In this document: piece after piece, positions 1 through 10,331 of the stretch | How positions within the stretch are numbered: the stretch's first letter is position 1 | How the letters are laid out: the number at the start of each line of letters is the position of its first letter | Origin: Viridothelium virens | Lineage: Eukaryota > Ascomycota > Dothideomycetes > Trypetheliales > Trypetheliaceae | Assembly: GCA_010094025.1 (NCBI GenBank) | Contig: ML991781.1 | Coordinates: 1 to 64,000 of the forward strand | Length of the DNA stretch: 64,000 bases | Reading direction: 5' to 3' | Translations under genes and position numbers: made by a program | The notes under the pieces: model-generated | The model's input: only the letters and a program-made list of their open reading frames with translations | Told to the model about the DNA's origin: nothing | Databases searched by the model: none

Positions 1-305
1 TAAACCAGAATGGGTATTTTTTAGTGCGTGTTATACAATTTCTTAGGATAAAGCACAGCTTAATCCAGATACTGTTAAACTTTGAGAACTTTTAAAGGAT
101 TAGAAGAGATCAAATATTTTAAAAGATTAATTATATAATTTAGAGTAAATTATCTCATACAATAGCATATTAAGGGGAGGAATTTTATTTTATTACGATA
201 ATTGTGTCGGCGCTGACGATATCGGCGATATCGCGGTAATTTATCGTACGATAGGGCTTATCGTACGATACGTATCGCGCCTATCGTTGCCCAGTCTGCC
301 TCCCC
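1..305. mobile_element. probable end of a hAT-like DNA transposon (partial)
   Basis: An AT-rich stretch (1-180) is followed at about 195-290 by closely spaced short palindromes: gatatcg and cgatatcg motifs and two copies of tatcgtacgata. It ends near 294 in a sequence that reads cagactgggcaacgatag on the minus strand. Dense subterminal TATCG-type palindromes with a CAG-starting terminus are what I know from fungal hAT elements. The other end would lie outside the window and no transposase is visible, so the family is an inference. Confidence 0.35.
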
Positions 306-516
306 TAATACTTACGTTTGGAGATTGAAATATCATCCGGATATGTGATTAAGATAGCAGCTTCTACCTTCAGATTCTAAATCGTGGAGTGACACCAAGG
401 TTCAAATTGACTACCAGTTATTTAAGGTAGATATCACGTTAAAAGTCCCAGTTCAAACCGGCTTAACCTCAAACCCAGCCCGAAATACCAGATAGAATGC
501 TGTCCATGCCTTGAAA

Positions 517-2007
517 TCATTCCTGATCAAGCTTCAGCTTGTCCAGTAAATTCAAAATGTCCTGTACCTTTTTCTCTAATGCCTCGTGCTTCTGCTGAAT
601 CTCCGCAACCACCCAGCGTGTCACTTGCAGGAATGCCATTTTAGCGACGTCAATATCCATCGACTCGCTAAACCTCTCCCAAATATGCACTGGCAAGTCT
701 GTCCCCGTCATGTCGCCGGCGCTCTTCTTGAGATCAGTATCCATCTTCCTTCCCGCATCAACTATCTCTTGCAGCTTATTCTTGATTGCCTTGAGGAGAA
801 GTTTGTCGCCGTAGCCCATGATCGATGGCATCGATACAACTGGTGGCGTAATCCGTTTGACGTTGCTGTACACATCCTCTACCAGATCCCTCAGTGAGTT
901 CCAGCGGTTCCTTCCTCCGTCCTTCGACTCAGTGAGCCGGAAATGACCTTCCATGAGAAATCCCCGTAAGAGATGGTACTCTATCAGGATAAATGGTTCG
1001 CGTTCGGTGAGTCCCTGGTTGAGTTGAAGGATGCTTTGTTCAGTTATACAATTAAGCTCAGGCCAGATCCTGATAAGTTCTTGTTTCATTTGCATGGCTT
1101 CATCAAGAGTGAATTTTTGCTCGCACTCAACAAAAGTATACATCGCCTCATTCTCAGGTGGCGGACGATATGCAAAGTCTTCTTGGGCAAGCGCCAATGT
1201 CTCCTTAAGCTCTTGCAGCATCCAGGGCTCTTTCGACGCAGCAAAACCAGTAGTCAGTGCAAGTACCTCATTGATGAAGGACTGCTGGGGCTCCACGACG
1301 GGAATCGCTAGGTCACGAGCACGTTTGTATCGCTCTTGTTTCGGGGTAATCGCAGTGGCTGTGGTAGATATTGAACGTGTAACGACTTCCATAATCTTCT
1401 TGTTCCAGTTCGCCGAGCGATTATTCTTCTGAGTCGTCTCATTGCGAAACCTTGGCAAATAGAAGACTTGGGGTGCTGAAGTGCCGAATGGTGTACAGAG
1501 ACCACGGGTGGGGTTTAGTAATACCCAGAGCTTGAATGCTTTCCGAGGGCCACCCGCCGCATTGGTAGCAGAAGTCGATTCCTCTTTGGTAACGACAACA
1601 TGTGGATCCGGCGTCGGCGTGAGAATGTCTTCGTCTGCAGGTCTATCGACGCCAACTGGTTTCTGCTTTCCCGTGTATTGCTTCGATACATCTAGGTGGC
1701 TGGGCACGTCTCGTGGGATGAAACCAACCACTATATACGTAAATGTGATTTCCGGATTATCAGAATCGATCTCATCGTTTTCTGCCTTCGTCTTCTCCAG
1801 AGAGTCTCGAGGCTTGCCAGGTCTTTGATCCCTATCAAGTTCGACTTTGTACGGCATTGTACTCACTCCGCGGGCTTTCAATCGGATTATCTCACTCAGA
1901 TGGTCCCTGAACATGCCGCCTGGGATTTGAGATGCCCAGCCATTAAGATTGAAGGCCAAATCCGAGATTTGCTCTTGTTTGTTGGTTTCCTTCCTTGGTC
2001 GATCCAT
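517..2007 (-). CDS. orphan protein with C-terminal coiled coil
   Basis: An uninterrupted frame of 496 codons from the ATG at 2007 (MDRPRKETNKQEQ). The frame stays open upstream into the repeat at 2228-2408, but that extension is element-derived and I do not use it. I recognise no domain. The N-terminal third is charged and Pro/Asp-rich, the middle (about residues 190-400) looks helical, and the last 40 residues (EIQQKHEALEKKVQDILNLL) form a heptad-like coiled coil. No signal peptide or membrane segment is seen. A long single exon with ordinary codon use argues for a real gene. The coiled coil suggests self-association, but function is unknown. Confidence 0.6.
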   Translation of the reverse strand: MDRPRKETNKQEQISDLAFNLNGWASQIPGGMFRDHLSEIIRLKARGVSTMPYKVELDRDQRPGKPRDSLEKTKAENDEIDSDNPEITFTYIVVGFIPRDVPSHLDVSKQYTGKQKPVGVDRPADEDILTPTPDPHVVVTKEESTSATNAAGGPRKAFKLWVLLNPTRGLCTPFGTSAPQVFYLPRFRNETTQKNNRSANWNKKIMEVVTRSISTTATAITPKQERYKRARDLAIPVVEPQQSFINEVLALTTGFAASKEPWMLQELKETLALAQEDFAYRPPPENEAMYTFVECEQKFTLDEAMQMKQELIRIWPELNCITEQSILQLNQGLTEREPFILIEYHLLRGFLMEGHFRLTESKDGGRNRWNSLRDLVEDVYSNVKRITPPVVSMPSIMGYGDKLLLKAIKNKLQEIVDAGRKMDTDLKKSAGDMTGTDLPVHIWERFSESMDIDVAKMAFLQVTRWVVAEIQQKHEALEKKVQDILNLLDKLKLDQE

Positions 2008-2227
2008 GGCGATGGCCGCAACTGTTGAATTTATGCAAGGAAATGGCAGCGATAGATGTGGACGGAGAGCGAGAAGGATGTAGAGTGAGGAGGATGGGGA
2101 ATGAGGAGGATGGAGAGTAAGAAAAATTTCGCAACCGAAGGAGCCTAGTGAGCCATAGCTCATAGGAGTCTGAAAGTAGGTAAGTGAAGTGAAGAATGGA
2201 CATGTGATGACCCTTACCTGATGCGTA

Positions 2228-2408
2228 CCTTGCGGCGGCTGGGGGGTTCCCCAACAGGTAAACAATACAATGTCATTTCGAATTCACTGTTAAGACCTTG
2301 TTGATCCATGTCAACATCGCCTTAACATGGGCCAACATGGTCATAACAGTGAATTCGAAATAACATTGTATTGATTACCTGTTGGGGAACCCCCCAGCCG
2401 CCGTAAGG
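2228..2408. mobile_element. family A foldback MITE, copy A1
   Basis: 181 bp flanked by TA on both sides (2226-2227 and 2409-2410). The left arm starts ccttgcggcggctgggggg and the right arm is its complement, ending ccccccagccgccgtaagg. Both inner arms carry the same GAATTC-containing variant, so the arms covary. The whole unit can fold back with only a few loop bases. It lies about 220 bp upstream of the start of the 517-2007 gene, within its likely promoter or leader. Confidence 0.85.
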
Positions 2409-2410
2409 TA

Positions 2411-2976
2411 AGTTCTCACATTCTACCTCAGACTCCCAACTACCTGTCCTGCATCTTAATGACTTTACTGGTAATAAGATTTGGAAACCCAGTGCGTGCT
2501 TTATTTCAAATTTGTAAGATCAAGAGCACCACTCGAGAGTTCATTGACAAGTCCTTGGATCAGAAAAACAACAATTTAACTCCTATTTCTCCAAGAATGT
2601 TAGACTTCATTCTCGTTTTAAGATAAGATGTATCAGGACACGAGCCATTCAGTTTTAGTTTGTGGAATCAAATTTAACAAAGATGATTTTTTTTCCGAAC
2701 ATAAATTTAAAGGCTGCCTGACCACCAAGAATGAGATTTACTGGGATTATTCAATACTTTAAGGAGTTTTAACCGAATCGTCAAATCGGAGTTTTCTGCT
2801 GGTGTGTACAATAAAGTGGATAAAATCGAGCTATGTACAGTGAAGTCGTGAAAAAGCGAACGGCATACCCCCTATCACTATCAACTCTCACTATCTACAA
2901 CTTTTTGCTTGCACATCCGAAACTCCTTCCACCTCAGCGGCCCGACCTCTCCGACCTCTCAAAAGTCGTTGAAGCA
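2411..2976. other. intergenic, no gene seen
   Basis: AT-rich spacer between family A copy A1 and the 3' end of the xylanase gene, with many stops in all frames. The part nearest 2976 is probably xylanase 3' untranslated sequence. Nothing else recognised. Confidence 0.5.
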
Positions 2977-3923
2977 CTACTGGCATTGGCTGTAGTAGGA
3001 GTTGAGAGCCTTGCAAGTGTAGGGAGCAGCGCAAGCAGTGGCGCCTGTCCAGCCAATGCCACCACACTGTCCGTATTCCGCCGCGGTTCCAGTGCTAGTG
3101 CCAGAGCCGGTACCAGTGCCAGAGCCGGTGCCTGTGCCTGTACCGGTGCCTGATCCAGAGCCAGTGCCAGAGGTGCTGCTCGTGCCCTTGCTGACGGTGA
3201 TCTGTCCCTTGCCGCTTCCGCTCCAGCTCTCGACTGCCACGACCTGATAGTTCAGGGCGCCGAGCTTCATGCCGGCGGCAGACCAGGCATTGAAGTGGTT
3301 CTGGACGGTGACGGTACCGCTGGTGCGGGGAGTCTGGCGGATGGAGATAAACTGGTTGAAGGTCGTGGTGCCTTGGATGGATGGCTGATTGACCTGCTGG
3401 TGCTCCCAGATTTCATAGGTGGCGCCATCGCTTGTGAAAGTGCCCTTTTGTGTGCCCGATTTCGGGTACCCAATTGGGTCTTCCATGATGTAGTACTCCA
3501 CAAGCGGGTTTGTGGACCAGCCATAGACAGAAAGGAGGCCAACGCCCGAGGCTGAGAAGGAGCCACCGTAGGTGATCGGGCTGTAAATATTGGGTCAAAC
3601 AAAGATATATGAAAAATAGAGGGTTGAGCTTCTTACTTTGCGTCTCCGGGTTGCCAGCCTAGCCCAACCACGAAGTCCTGGTTGGTGTTGTAGGATACCG
3701 AGTATGACCCAGCACCCTGGTTTGGTGTATACTGGACATTAGCACCGCTGGCAACGTAGTCTTGGTTGAAGTTGATGGCCTCAGCGCGGCGCATGAGGTT
3801 AGATGAGGAAAAATTGCCACCCTGCAGAGTGAAGTTCGGCACAGGCACAGGCTCTGGCGCTGGGAGAGCGAAGCCTCCAGCGACGAGCGCAGAGAGAGTG
3901 ACGAGGCGAGAAGAGATACCCAT
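2977..3923 (-). CDS. secreted GH11 endo-1,4-beta-xylanase with CBM1
   Basis: Two exons, 3923-3637 and 3580-2977, joined across a 56-nt intron (GTAAGA...TTTACAG) to give 296 residues. Residues 1-19 are a signal peptide. The GH11 jelly-roll follows (about 50-225) with [19 protein letters not shown], the nucleophile Glu124 in NPLVEYY, VNQPSI, and the acid/base Glu213 in [11 protein letters not shown] Gly/Ser/Thr linker leads to a C-terminal CBM1 (265-296: [11 protein letters not shown]...NSYYSQCQ) with the aromatic and Cys pattern of fungal cellulose-binding modules. It should cut the xylan backbone outside the cell while bound to cellulose. All key residues are present. The promoter carries inducer-type sites at 4020-4314. 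Confidence 0.95.
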
Positions 3924-4019
3924 ATTTGAGATGAGATTGGAATCTGATGATATGATATGAGAGTGGAAAGTAATGGATCAACGTTAGCAAAATGTAAGGA
4001 GACTGGCCACAGCTTGCGT

Positions 4020-4026
4020 TTTTATA
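4020..4026 (-). promoter_or_regulatory. TATA box of the xylanase gene
   Basis: TATAAAA on the minus strand, about 100 bp upstream of the xylanase ATG at 3923, a normal distance for a strongly regulated fungal gene. Confidence 0.5.
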
Positions 4027-4180
4027 TCTGCGCTGAACGAATCTCCAGATCAGTGCAGGCGGGCAGATGGAAGTGGACAAAGAGTCAACCCATGTTGATC
4101 AACACGGCTCTACCTGATATAGTCAATCAGGTTGTTTAGTTCCGACTGCCGATTTCCTTTGGGATGAGTCGTAAATGAAT

Positions 4181-4186
4181 CCCCAG
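4181..4186 (-). promoter_or_regulatory. possible CreA/CRE1 site
   Basis: CTGGGG on the minus strand fits the carbon-repressor consensus SYGGRG. It lies about 260 bp upstream of the xylanase start. A 6-bp match alone is weak evidence. Confidence 0.3.
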
Positions 4187-4240
4187 GAGTTCGACGCATT
4201 AGCGGAACAGGTAAATTGCCCATTCGAGCGTACATTGATA

Positions 4241-4247
4241 TTTAGCC
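4241..4247 (-). promoter_or_regulatory. GGCTAAA box, XlnR/XYR1-type
   Basis: GGCTAAA on the minus strand, about 320 bp upstream of the xylanase ATG. This is the motif bound by the xylanolytic activator XlnR/XYR1 in Aspergillus and Trichoderma. A second copy in opposite orientation lies at 4308-4314. Confidence 0.55.
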
Positions 4248-4307
4248 AGACCCTGAACATAATCAGTCTTTCCAATCAAGTTTCGACAACCAGTCACTTT
4301 ATCGTCA

Positions 4308-4314
4308 GGCTAAA
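4308..4314 (+). promoter_or_regulatory. second GGCTAAA box, inverted
   Basis: GGCTAAA on the plus strand, 60 bp beyond the first box and inverted to it. Paired inverted sites are typical of xylanase promoters, so this gene is probably xylan- or xylose-induced. Confidence 0.5.
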
Positions 4315-7143
4315 TGAGCAGTACGGATAAACAGACGATCCCTGCAGCTTAGACCCTATTAAGATTTCATACACCCTCGTCTTGCAGAGAACGGGTCCCA
4401 CCAAACGCCGCAAAACAGGGACAAGATGTGAGGTTCAGGCGTCAGCTTCATATCCGGTCATATGTGTCAGAGTCATGCGACAAGAGTTCGAGATCAGCCC
4501 TTTCGGGGGGATATTTTCGGGGTCGAGTAAGAAGTTTGCCAGAAGGGAGATGATGAATCCTAATCCTAAGCTTTGCCGGTGGGCTGAAGACACCGGAGGC
4601 GATGTAGATGCGGATCTTAATACTTGCAGAATGCTACGATGTATGCAACCTTTGTTTTAAAATCTCAAACAGGGTAGGATGATAGCTGTCGAAGCCGTGT
4701 ACACTGCTACTAGTCTACGAACGTGGCTGTAAAGCCAATCGAAGTGATCCGGAACAATTTTGATCCGAATATAAACAGTGTCACGAGTGCCAAGAGTCGG
4801 AGGAGACTCCGAAACCCGATAACGCTAGTGACATGAAGCTTGCAACTGCTACTCCGTACCTAGTCGCAGTTGCGATTGAGAAGGTAAGCGTATGAGGAAA
4901 GTACACTTGCACTCACAAGCTGACCTAACATACAGTTCATCCTCACAAATCGTCAACACTGATACTGCGTTGGAAAGAGCTCCCGTAGCTTCAAGAGTAA
5001 ACATAACAAGAAACGTAAAGAACAGAACCGGCGCCCACGTGCTTCACGAGAACTAAAGTGTGTCACGCGTACGATATCCTTGCTAAGACCCTGCAGTTCG
5101 GCTAATCGTAGGGCCAACTCCTGGGCGAGGGTTAGAGAGCCAGCTATTCAGGCAGCAAGAAAACTCTATTGCCCTCATTTAGCCGTACAAATTAGCCGTT
5201 CAGATACCAAGCCCGTCGCGAGAATGTGTCTCTGGGATACCGTAGGCGTAGAGTCGAGAGTTCTGAATTGAGTCCCTGCTGAAGATGTGGAGCAGTGGGC
5301 GAGACTGTCACACCGCTGGTGGACAGAGCAGGGCAGGAGGTTTCCTTCGGATACCATGGGGACTCCCATCAGAGCCATCAAAGCTGGATGAAAACACTGG
5401 GGCCAGCGAAGATTGCTCCTGCCATTGATCAAGCACAACAAGGTAGACTGGACTATTTTCGGACTGTTCCATTCTTAATAAACACAGGCACGAGATAAAA
5501 ATTACAGAAACCGCGTGAGTCTAGGTGAGCATATTATGCTGATTTTAATGAAATGTCTCGTATATCTTGCTGGAGTCAGTTAACGAAATTCTTCAAACAA
5601 TAGATCACTCAATGGCAAATGGACTCTCACAAAACATGTCACGCCAGCTAATATCTCGATTTAAGATAGTGTCTCGTATGAGTTCGACAGATCGCAGGGA
5701 CTCATCTCGAACTTTTCAAACTCAGAGTAGACTCGGCAACTCGACATCACACAGCTTGCGGCATACGTAGCCGGCTGAAAGACAGCACGCCTAGAAGATG
5801 AAGCCTACTCTCTGTCTTGAATATGGAGTACAAGCGTTCATCCAAGATATGATGTGAAGGCTCCATGATCTTTCAAAGAGCTCTGAAAAGTTGATCAAAA
5901 GCTCAACTCATCAGTCATTCTTGCAGGGAATGATATCCACGGTAACGAAGAGATTGAACATCTATGTCACCAAAGCTGTGAAATCTTCTTGACTCCTTGC
6001 TCCACTTCTGGAACTGCTTATCATGATCTACATCGTGCAACGTCAGCTAATAATTGTACAGACTCTGGGAGTATCCTTGGTCGGCTCGCTCTGTACAGTT
6101 CTAGGGTGGTTCCTCAGTCGACGTTCCACATAAGTCACAAAGATATGTCGATCACTGTCCATTACGCCAAAGGATAGACTCCGAGAAGACTGCAGATATG
6201 CAATCTTGAAATACGACGACCCCGAAAGTGATGAGCCACCATGGGTCCATGAACGATTGAGAGAATCCTCCTATTGTATTGGTAGTCGGCTGGCTTCTTT
6301 CTCGGCCTTATGGACGACATAAGATAAAATTCCATTCACATGACTCAAAGTCACAAAAAATTGCTCGGCGTTTTCGTCGGAGTACCCTCGAATGTGGACA
6401 CTGAACGATGCGAACATTTTGTTGCAGAGAACCGACATGCACAGTTAGCATACGTGCTTGGTCACACGAGTTGACCATAAAATGGTCGAACTCTTCGACT
6501 CGCTGCAGTCACTAGAATGGAATATGCTCCATGCAGGACAATCTCCCTACTCATCCGACATCAGCTCAGGCATCCCTGAGCGGGCGCTGGGCAGAATGAT
6601 GGCTTCAAAAAGGAATTCCTGCCAACAAGTAACGGCGATACTCCTGTAAAAGTTCCTACGTTCGTCTTGTGAGCGCAGTATCACTCAGAAGATCTTCCTT
6701 AGATCGTATTGATTCTGCAATCCTGCAACTGATCCTCATCTTCACCACTCTCCTAGATATAGCCTCTCTCTTGTTCGTCACCCTAAGATCATGGTTGCAC
6801 TATTGTATGTAGTCATTCTCATGAGAACTTGTGCGTGAGAAACTCTCTAGCAGGAACTTCCGTACTGTATCAGAGCATCCGCGCTGGCAAACACTGTAGT
6901 CCTGTGTAAGCGCGGCGTGGCGATCTAGATAGGGGCCTTGGAAATTCAAAGCCATAGTTTTTGTTCAAAATTCAAGATCCTCTCATCACGCAGCGATTAT
7001 CTACTCGCTCGAGGGCGTGCTCGCTACCGCACGTCGTAGTCGGCGGATACAACTCAAGTCTGTAGTGTCCAGAGTAATGGAGTCGGTTGACAAAGCTTGT
7101 TGTCTCGTACTGTTGCCTCCTACCCCAACAGCTGCTAGAGTAC
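4315..7143. other. 2.8-kb stretch with no recognisable gene
   Basis: Only short frames interrupted in every phase. I looked on both strands for splice-joined domains and found none. Codon-like GC composition in places (5080-5500, 6450-6660) could mean decayed coding sequence, but no family can be named. Confidence 0.45.
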
Positions 7144-7941
7144 CTAATCAGGCCAGCCAAATACATGTACATTCGCTATATCACTGGTGTTTGGTACTAC
7201 GACATCCAGACCAAAGTCAACCGTACCAATCGGCCACTTTCGAAAGCTTAGATTGCTACAGTTTGAACAAGAAATTGTCTGGCCCAGTCGGCGGTGTTCC
7301 GCATCTCTTGCGATGAGAGTCATCATATAAGCTTTAAAGAGGACGTCATTGTCATCCTCCCGAGTTAAGACAACGCCGATACTGGCGTTTTTGCCCTTCC
7401 TCTTTTGTGGGACTATAGTAACCCGCCGATTCGCATTGCCTATGACCGTCCGTGCTAAAGACACAAAGGAAGTTCCAGCGACACACCATGCCGTCGAATA
7501 CACCCCAGTAAACCACGTAATTCCTTGATCATAAATTCTATCGATGCATATCTCATGAGGACGACAGGCACCCTGATACCAAAAGAGTCCCACTCCGTGT
7601 GGGGGCCCTCTCCATACAGGATAGTCACAGGAGATTGTGTAAGTGCCTGCGAATGTCTTGGTTAGACATTCAGATCCCTTGAACTGCGTAAACGAGGCGG
7701 GAGCACTGGGAGCTTGCAGTGGGCATTGATTGACTGGGTAGGATGCTTCTCTTTTGGTAAGAAAGTCAAGCATCGCAGCATCCCGCCTTCGGTCATCAGA
7801 AACTGCCTGATGATCCAATACGATAGAAAGGCTGTCGTTGTTGCCATGCACGACTTGACTAGAGTGATTCGCAGAAAGGACATCAAAGGGAACGGCCATG
7901 ATGAGGTAGGGCAATATGGAAAAGATGGTAAAGAATTTCAT
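7144..7941 (-). CDS. secreted Cys-containing protein, unknown function
   Basis: A single exon of 265 residues. The N-terminus (MKFFTIFSILPYLIMAVPFDVLSA) is a good signal peptide, followed by a propeptide-like region ending in a KR at about 69. The mature part has Cys in NQCPLQAP, SECLT, ISCDYP, GACRPHEICIDRI and TAWCVAG, spacing that suggests disulphides. A second Cys pair (SCSNCSN) lies near the C-terminus. No membrane segment or catalytic motif is recognised. Possible roles are an effector-like or cell-wall protein. I do not recognise the family. Confidence 0.65.
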   Translation of the reverse strand: MKFFTIFSILPYLIMAVPFDVLSANHSSQVVHGNNDSLSIVLDHQAVSDDRRRDAAMLDFLTKREASYPVNQCPLQAPSAPASFTQFKGSECLTKTFAGTYTISCDYPVWRGPPHGVGLFWYQGACRPHEICIDRIYDQGITWFTGVYSTAWCVAGTSFVSLARTVIGNANRRVTIVPQKRKGKNASIGVVLTREDDNDVLFKAYMMTLIARDAEHRRLGQTISCSNCSNLSFRKWPIGTVDFGLDVVVPNTSDIANVHVFGWPD

Positions 7942-8820
7942 GATTTTGTTACTTATTTCTTGACAGTATGCAACTGGTCAAACACGATGCAGGGATGCGA
8001 GCGGCAAATATATGAGATTCGGACATTCAGCACATGTGGCGTTAAAGGCATTCTCGCAGTGCCGCTCTGAGAGACTTCCAAAGATGTAATTCTCATGTGA
8101 CGAGTTGGGGTCTTATGGTTTCGGTATGGCCGATACCGCAGTGGCGAACTCACACGGGATTGGTGACACTGTTAGGGCAGCCACCGACCAAGGCCGACAG
8201 ACCACCGAGTCCCACCATGAGCGGATGAAAAGAAAACGTGTCTTGCCCGAGCTCCACTTGGTTCGGATACTGCCAACAGTTCAGCGACTTGGCCTGTTCC
8301 TGACGCATCCAGCCTAAAAGGCTTTGCCAGCAATAAGAACCTTCAATTGCGACGTGAAGAGAACCGGTACATCTTGCCCTTGTCTGACCCTCAGTAACTG
8401 GGTCAGGAGACCGGTTGTGCCCACTACCTCTCCAATGCGACCTGCAACCCGCAACTCATGGGGGTATTCTGAGCGATCCACTCAGTAGCGCCGATCCTCT
8501 GGTCCAGCATGCTCATGATTTAGGATAGAGCTAATGAGGCGCAAGCTAGGTATGGCCGGATATTGGAGAGATTGCACTTTTGTGTTCCGAAGAAGCTATC
8601 TGCTTAGGCAAGCAAGACGCAGGTTTGATGGAAATGGACGGAGGGTTCTGTGGTACCTTCATGCTCGATTGACTGCAAAGTTGCTAGGTGTTGGGAAGCG
8701 AAAGCGCCGTGCACAGAAAGTTGGGAGGGAGAGCTTCAAGCTCTCTTCTTCATCTGATGGACCGGAGGAGATGCGGAGTACCAGGCGATCTTCACTCGGG
8801 TATTAAGTAGATAGACCTGT
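7942..8820. other. intergenic, no gene seen
   Basis: Divergent or terminal spacer between the secreted protein gene and the 3' end of the next gene. Short frames on the plus strand at 8105-8317 and 8534-8806 have no recognisable content. Confidence 0.45.
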
Positions 8821-9793
8821 TCAACCATCCGCAAATTTCGCGGCCAGCTTTCGTCGCCGGCCTGACGCTCCTCCCCGTTCTTGTACCGTGACTGGCTCTA
8901 TGGGTCCGCTTCCTGGTTCAATTTCGCGTAGCGGCAATGCGAGACTGGGTGCGCTCTTTATGCCTTTGCCTTGTTTCTCAATTGCATTTGCAGCGGCCTT
9001 GCGTATCTCACTTGGATCGATGTCATCCCACATGATGTCCGGAGACGGCGGTTTGGTAGGACTTTGATCCAAAGACTCTTCTGATATGGAAACGCTCTTT
9101 TCCAGCTCCGCACTCTGCCTTTGGAAAAGGGCCTCATCGTACTCTTCTGTTCTGATGTGTCAGCGAATGCTTGTGTTGGCAACTATTGTCGAGGAACTCA
9201 CCGACGAAGGTCGATAGTCGCAAAGGCTCGTAGGTGATGAAGGAGCCCACTTTGTGTCTTCGCCGCCTTTGACCTGGTGGTCTCAAAGGCGCTCTGTCTT
9301 GCTCTATTATATCCTCGACCCCTTCCGCTGACTGTGGTACAGGTAATTCGCCTGCGCCTGGTTTCATCGTCTCCATTGCCGAGAGGGCACTCATCATACT
9401 CTGATGACAGGTCGATAGTAACGCATGCTTAACGAGGAATTCTCCCTTGACCGAAAGTACCCACTCGAATCGATGCTGCAGCTTGACTGATTTGCCAATT
9501 TCATTGTCCAGTCTTGCATCTTCGAGCAAAAGTCCAATCTGGAAGAGAACTTCGTCGATGTCCGTAATGGTCCCATCAACCCAGTCTCTCTTGGGAGGAG
9601 ATACTTCCAACATCGCCGCCGTCTCCCGCCGCACTCGCAGAGCTTCGGCGCGGTCTTTGCGCACGCGATTGATAAGGGCACCAAAGACGTGAAGTTCCTC
9701 GCTCGCTTCCTTGAGCTCGAGACAGAATTTCGCAAGCTTGAAAGCATTGTTGATTCCAGTGAAGAGGACAGTCGGATCAAAAGGCAACGCCAT
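8821..9793 (-). CDS. stand-alone STAND/HeLo-like N-terminal domain protein
   Basis: Exons 9793-9202 and 9146-8821 join across a 55-nt intron (GTGAGT, branch GCTGAC, ending CAG) to give 305 residues. The first 150 residues form an all-helical region (LFTGINNAFKLAKFCLELK...) resembling the N-terminal signalling domains placed before NACHT or NB-ARC ATPases in fungal NLR-like proteins. Here no ATPase or repeat domain follows. The rest is a basic RRRRHK patch and a disordered Pro/Ser/Glu tail. By analogy it could be a membrane-targeting or cell-death adaptor, but this rests on overall pattern only. A plain fungal orphan is equally possible. Confidence 0.6.
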
Positions 9794-10331
9794 TCTCGTC
9801 TAAAGGTCAGAAGGGAAAATTCCTCCCACCGAATCTTTGAGATTGAAGATTTAAGCCTCCAAGCGTCTTCCAATATGCCGCGGCACTATCTTGCATCCTG
9901 GGACGCCACAAAAGTCCCAAAAGAGCATCTCCGCAGGGAAGCATCAGCCCTCGCTTCGCCCACCTGGATACATGAGTTTCAGACCCTGGTGCCCCCACTT
10001 AGCATGTGGGAGTGTACCTAGTAGCGTTGCATTGAGACGGGAACTGTCATCAGCGACCACGTCTTATTGGCTATCTATTCATGCACTACTGCTTAATAGG
10101 CCGTGCTCCGATGCAATCTCACAGCTTGATATTGCTGTGCCTTAAAGGCAACTATTTGCCTTGCGCTTGGACACCAACCACCGCTGAATTGACGCTGCAC
10201 TGCCGTAGCATCCCGAAAATTGCAACAAGAAGCTGATAATAGTAGAGCGCATGCATTCCCTTGGTTCGAGGACATTAAGCATCCATTTCACAAATGAAAC
10301 TTGCACGCGTCTACCATGCTAATAACATCTC
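9794..10331. other. intergenic, no gene seen
   Basis: Spacer between two genes on the minus strand: promoter of the 8821-9793 gene and 3' region of the membrane-protein gene. No recognisable element. Confidence 0.45.

Noticed and set aside
3038-3602. Plus-strand and third-frame open frames across the xylanase
   Set aside because: They are shadows caused by the Gly/Ser/Thr linker and biased codons; the GH11-CBM1 frame explains the region.
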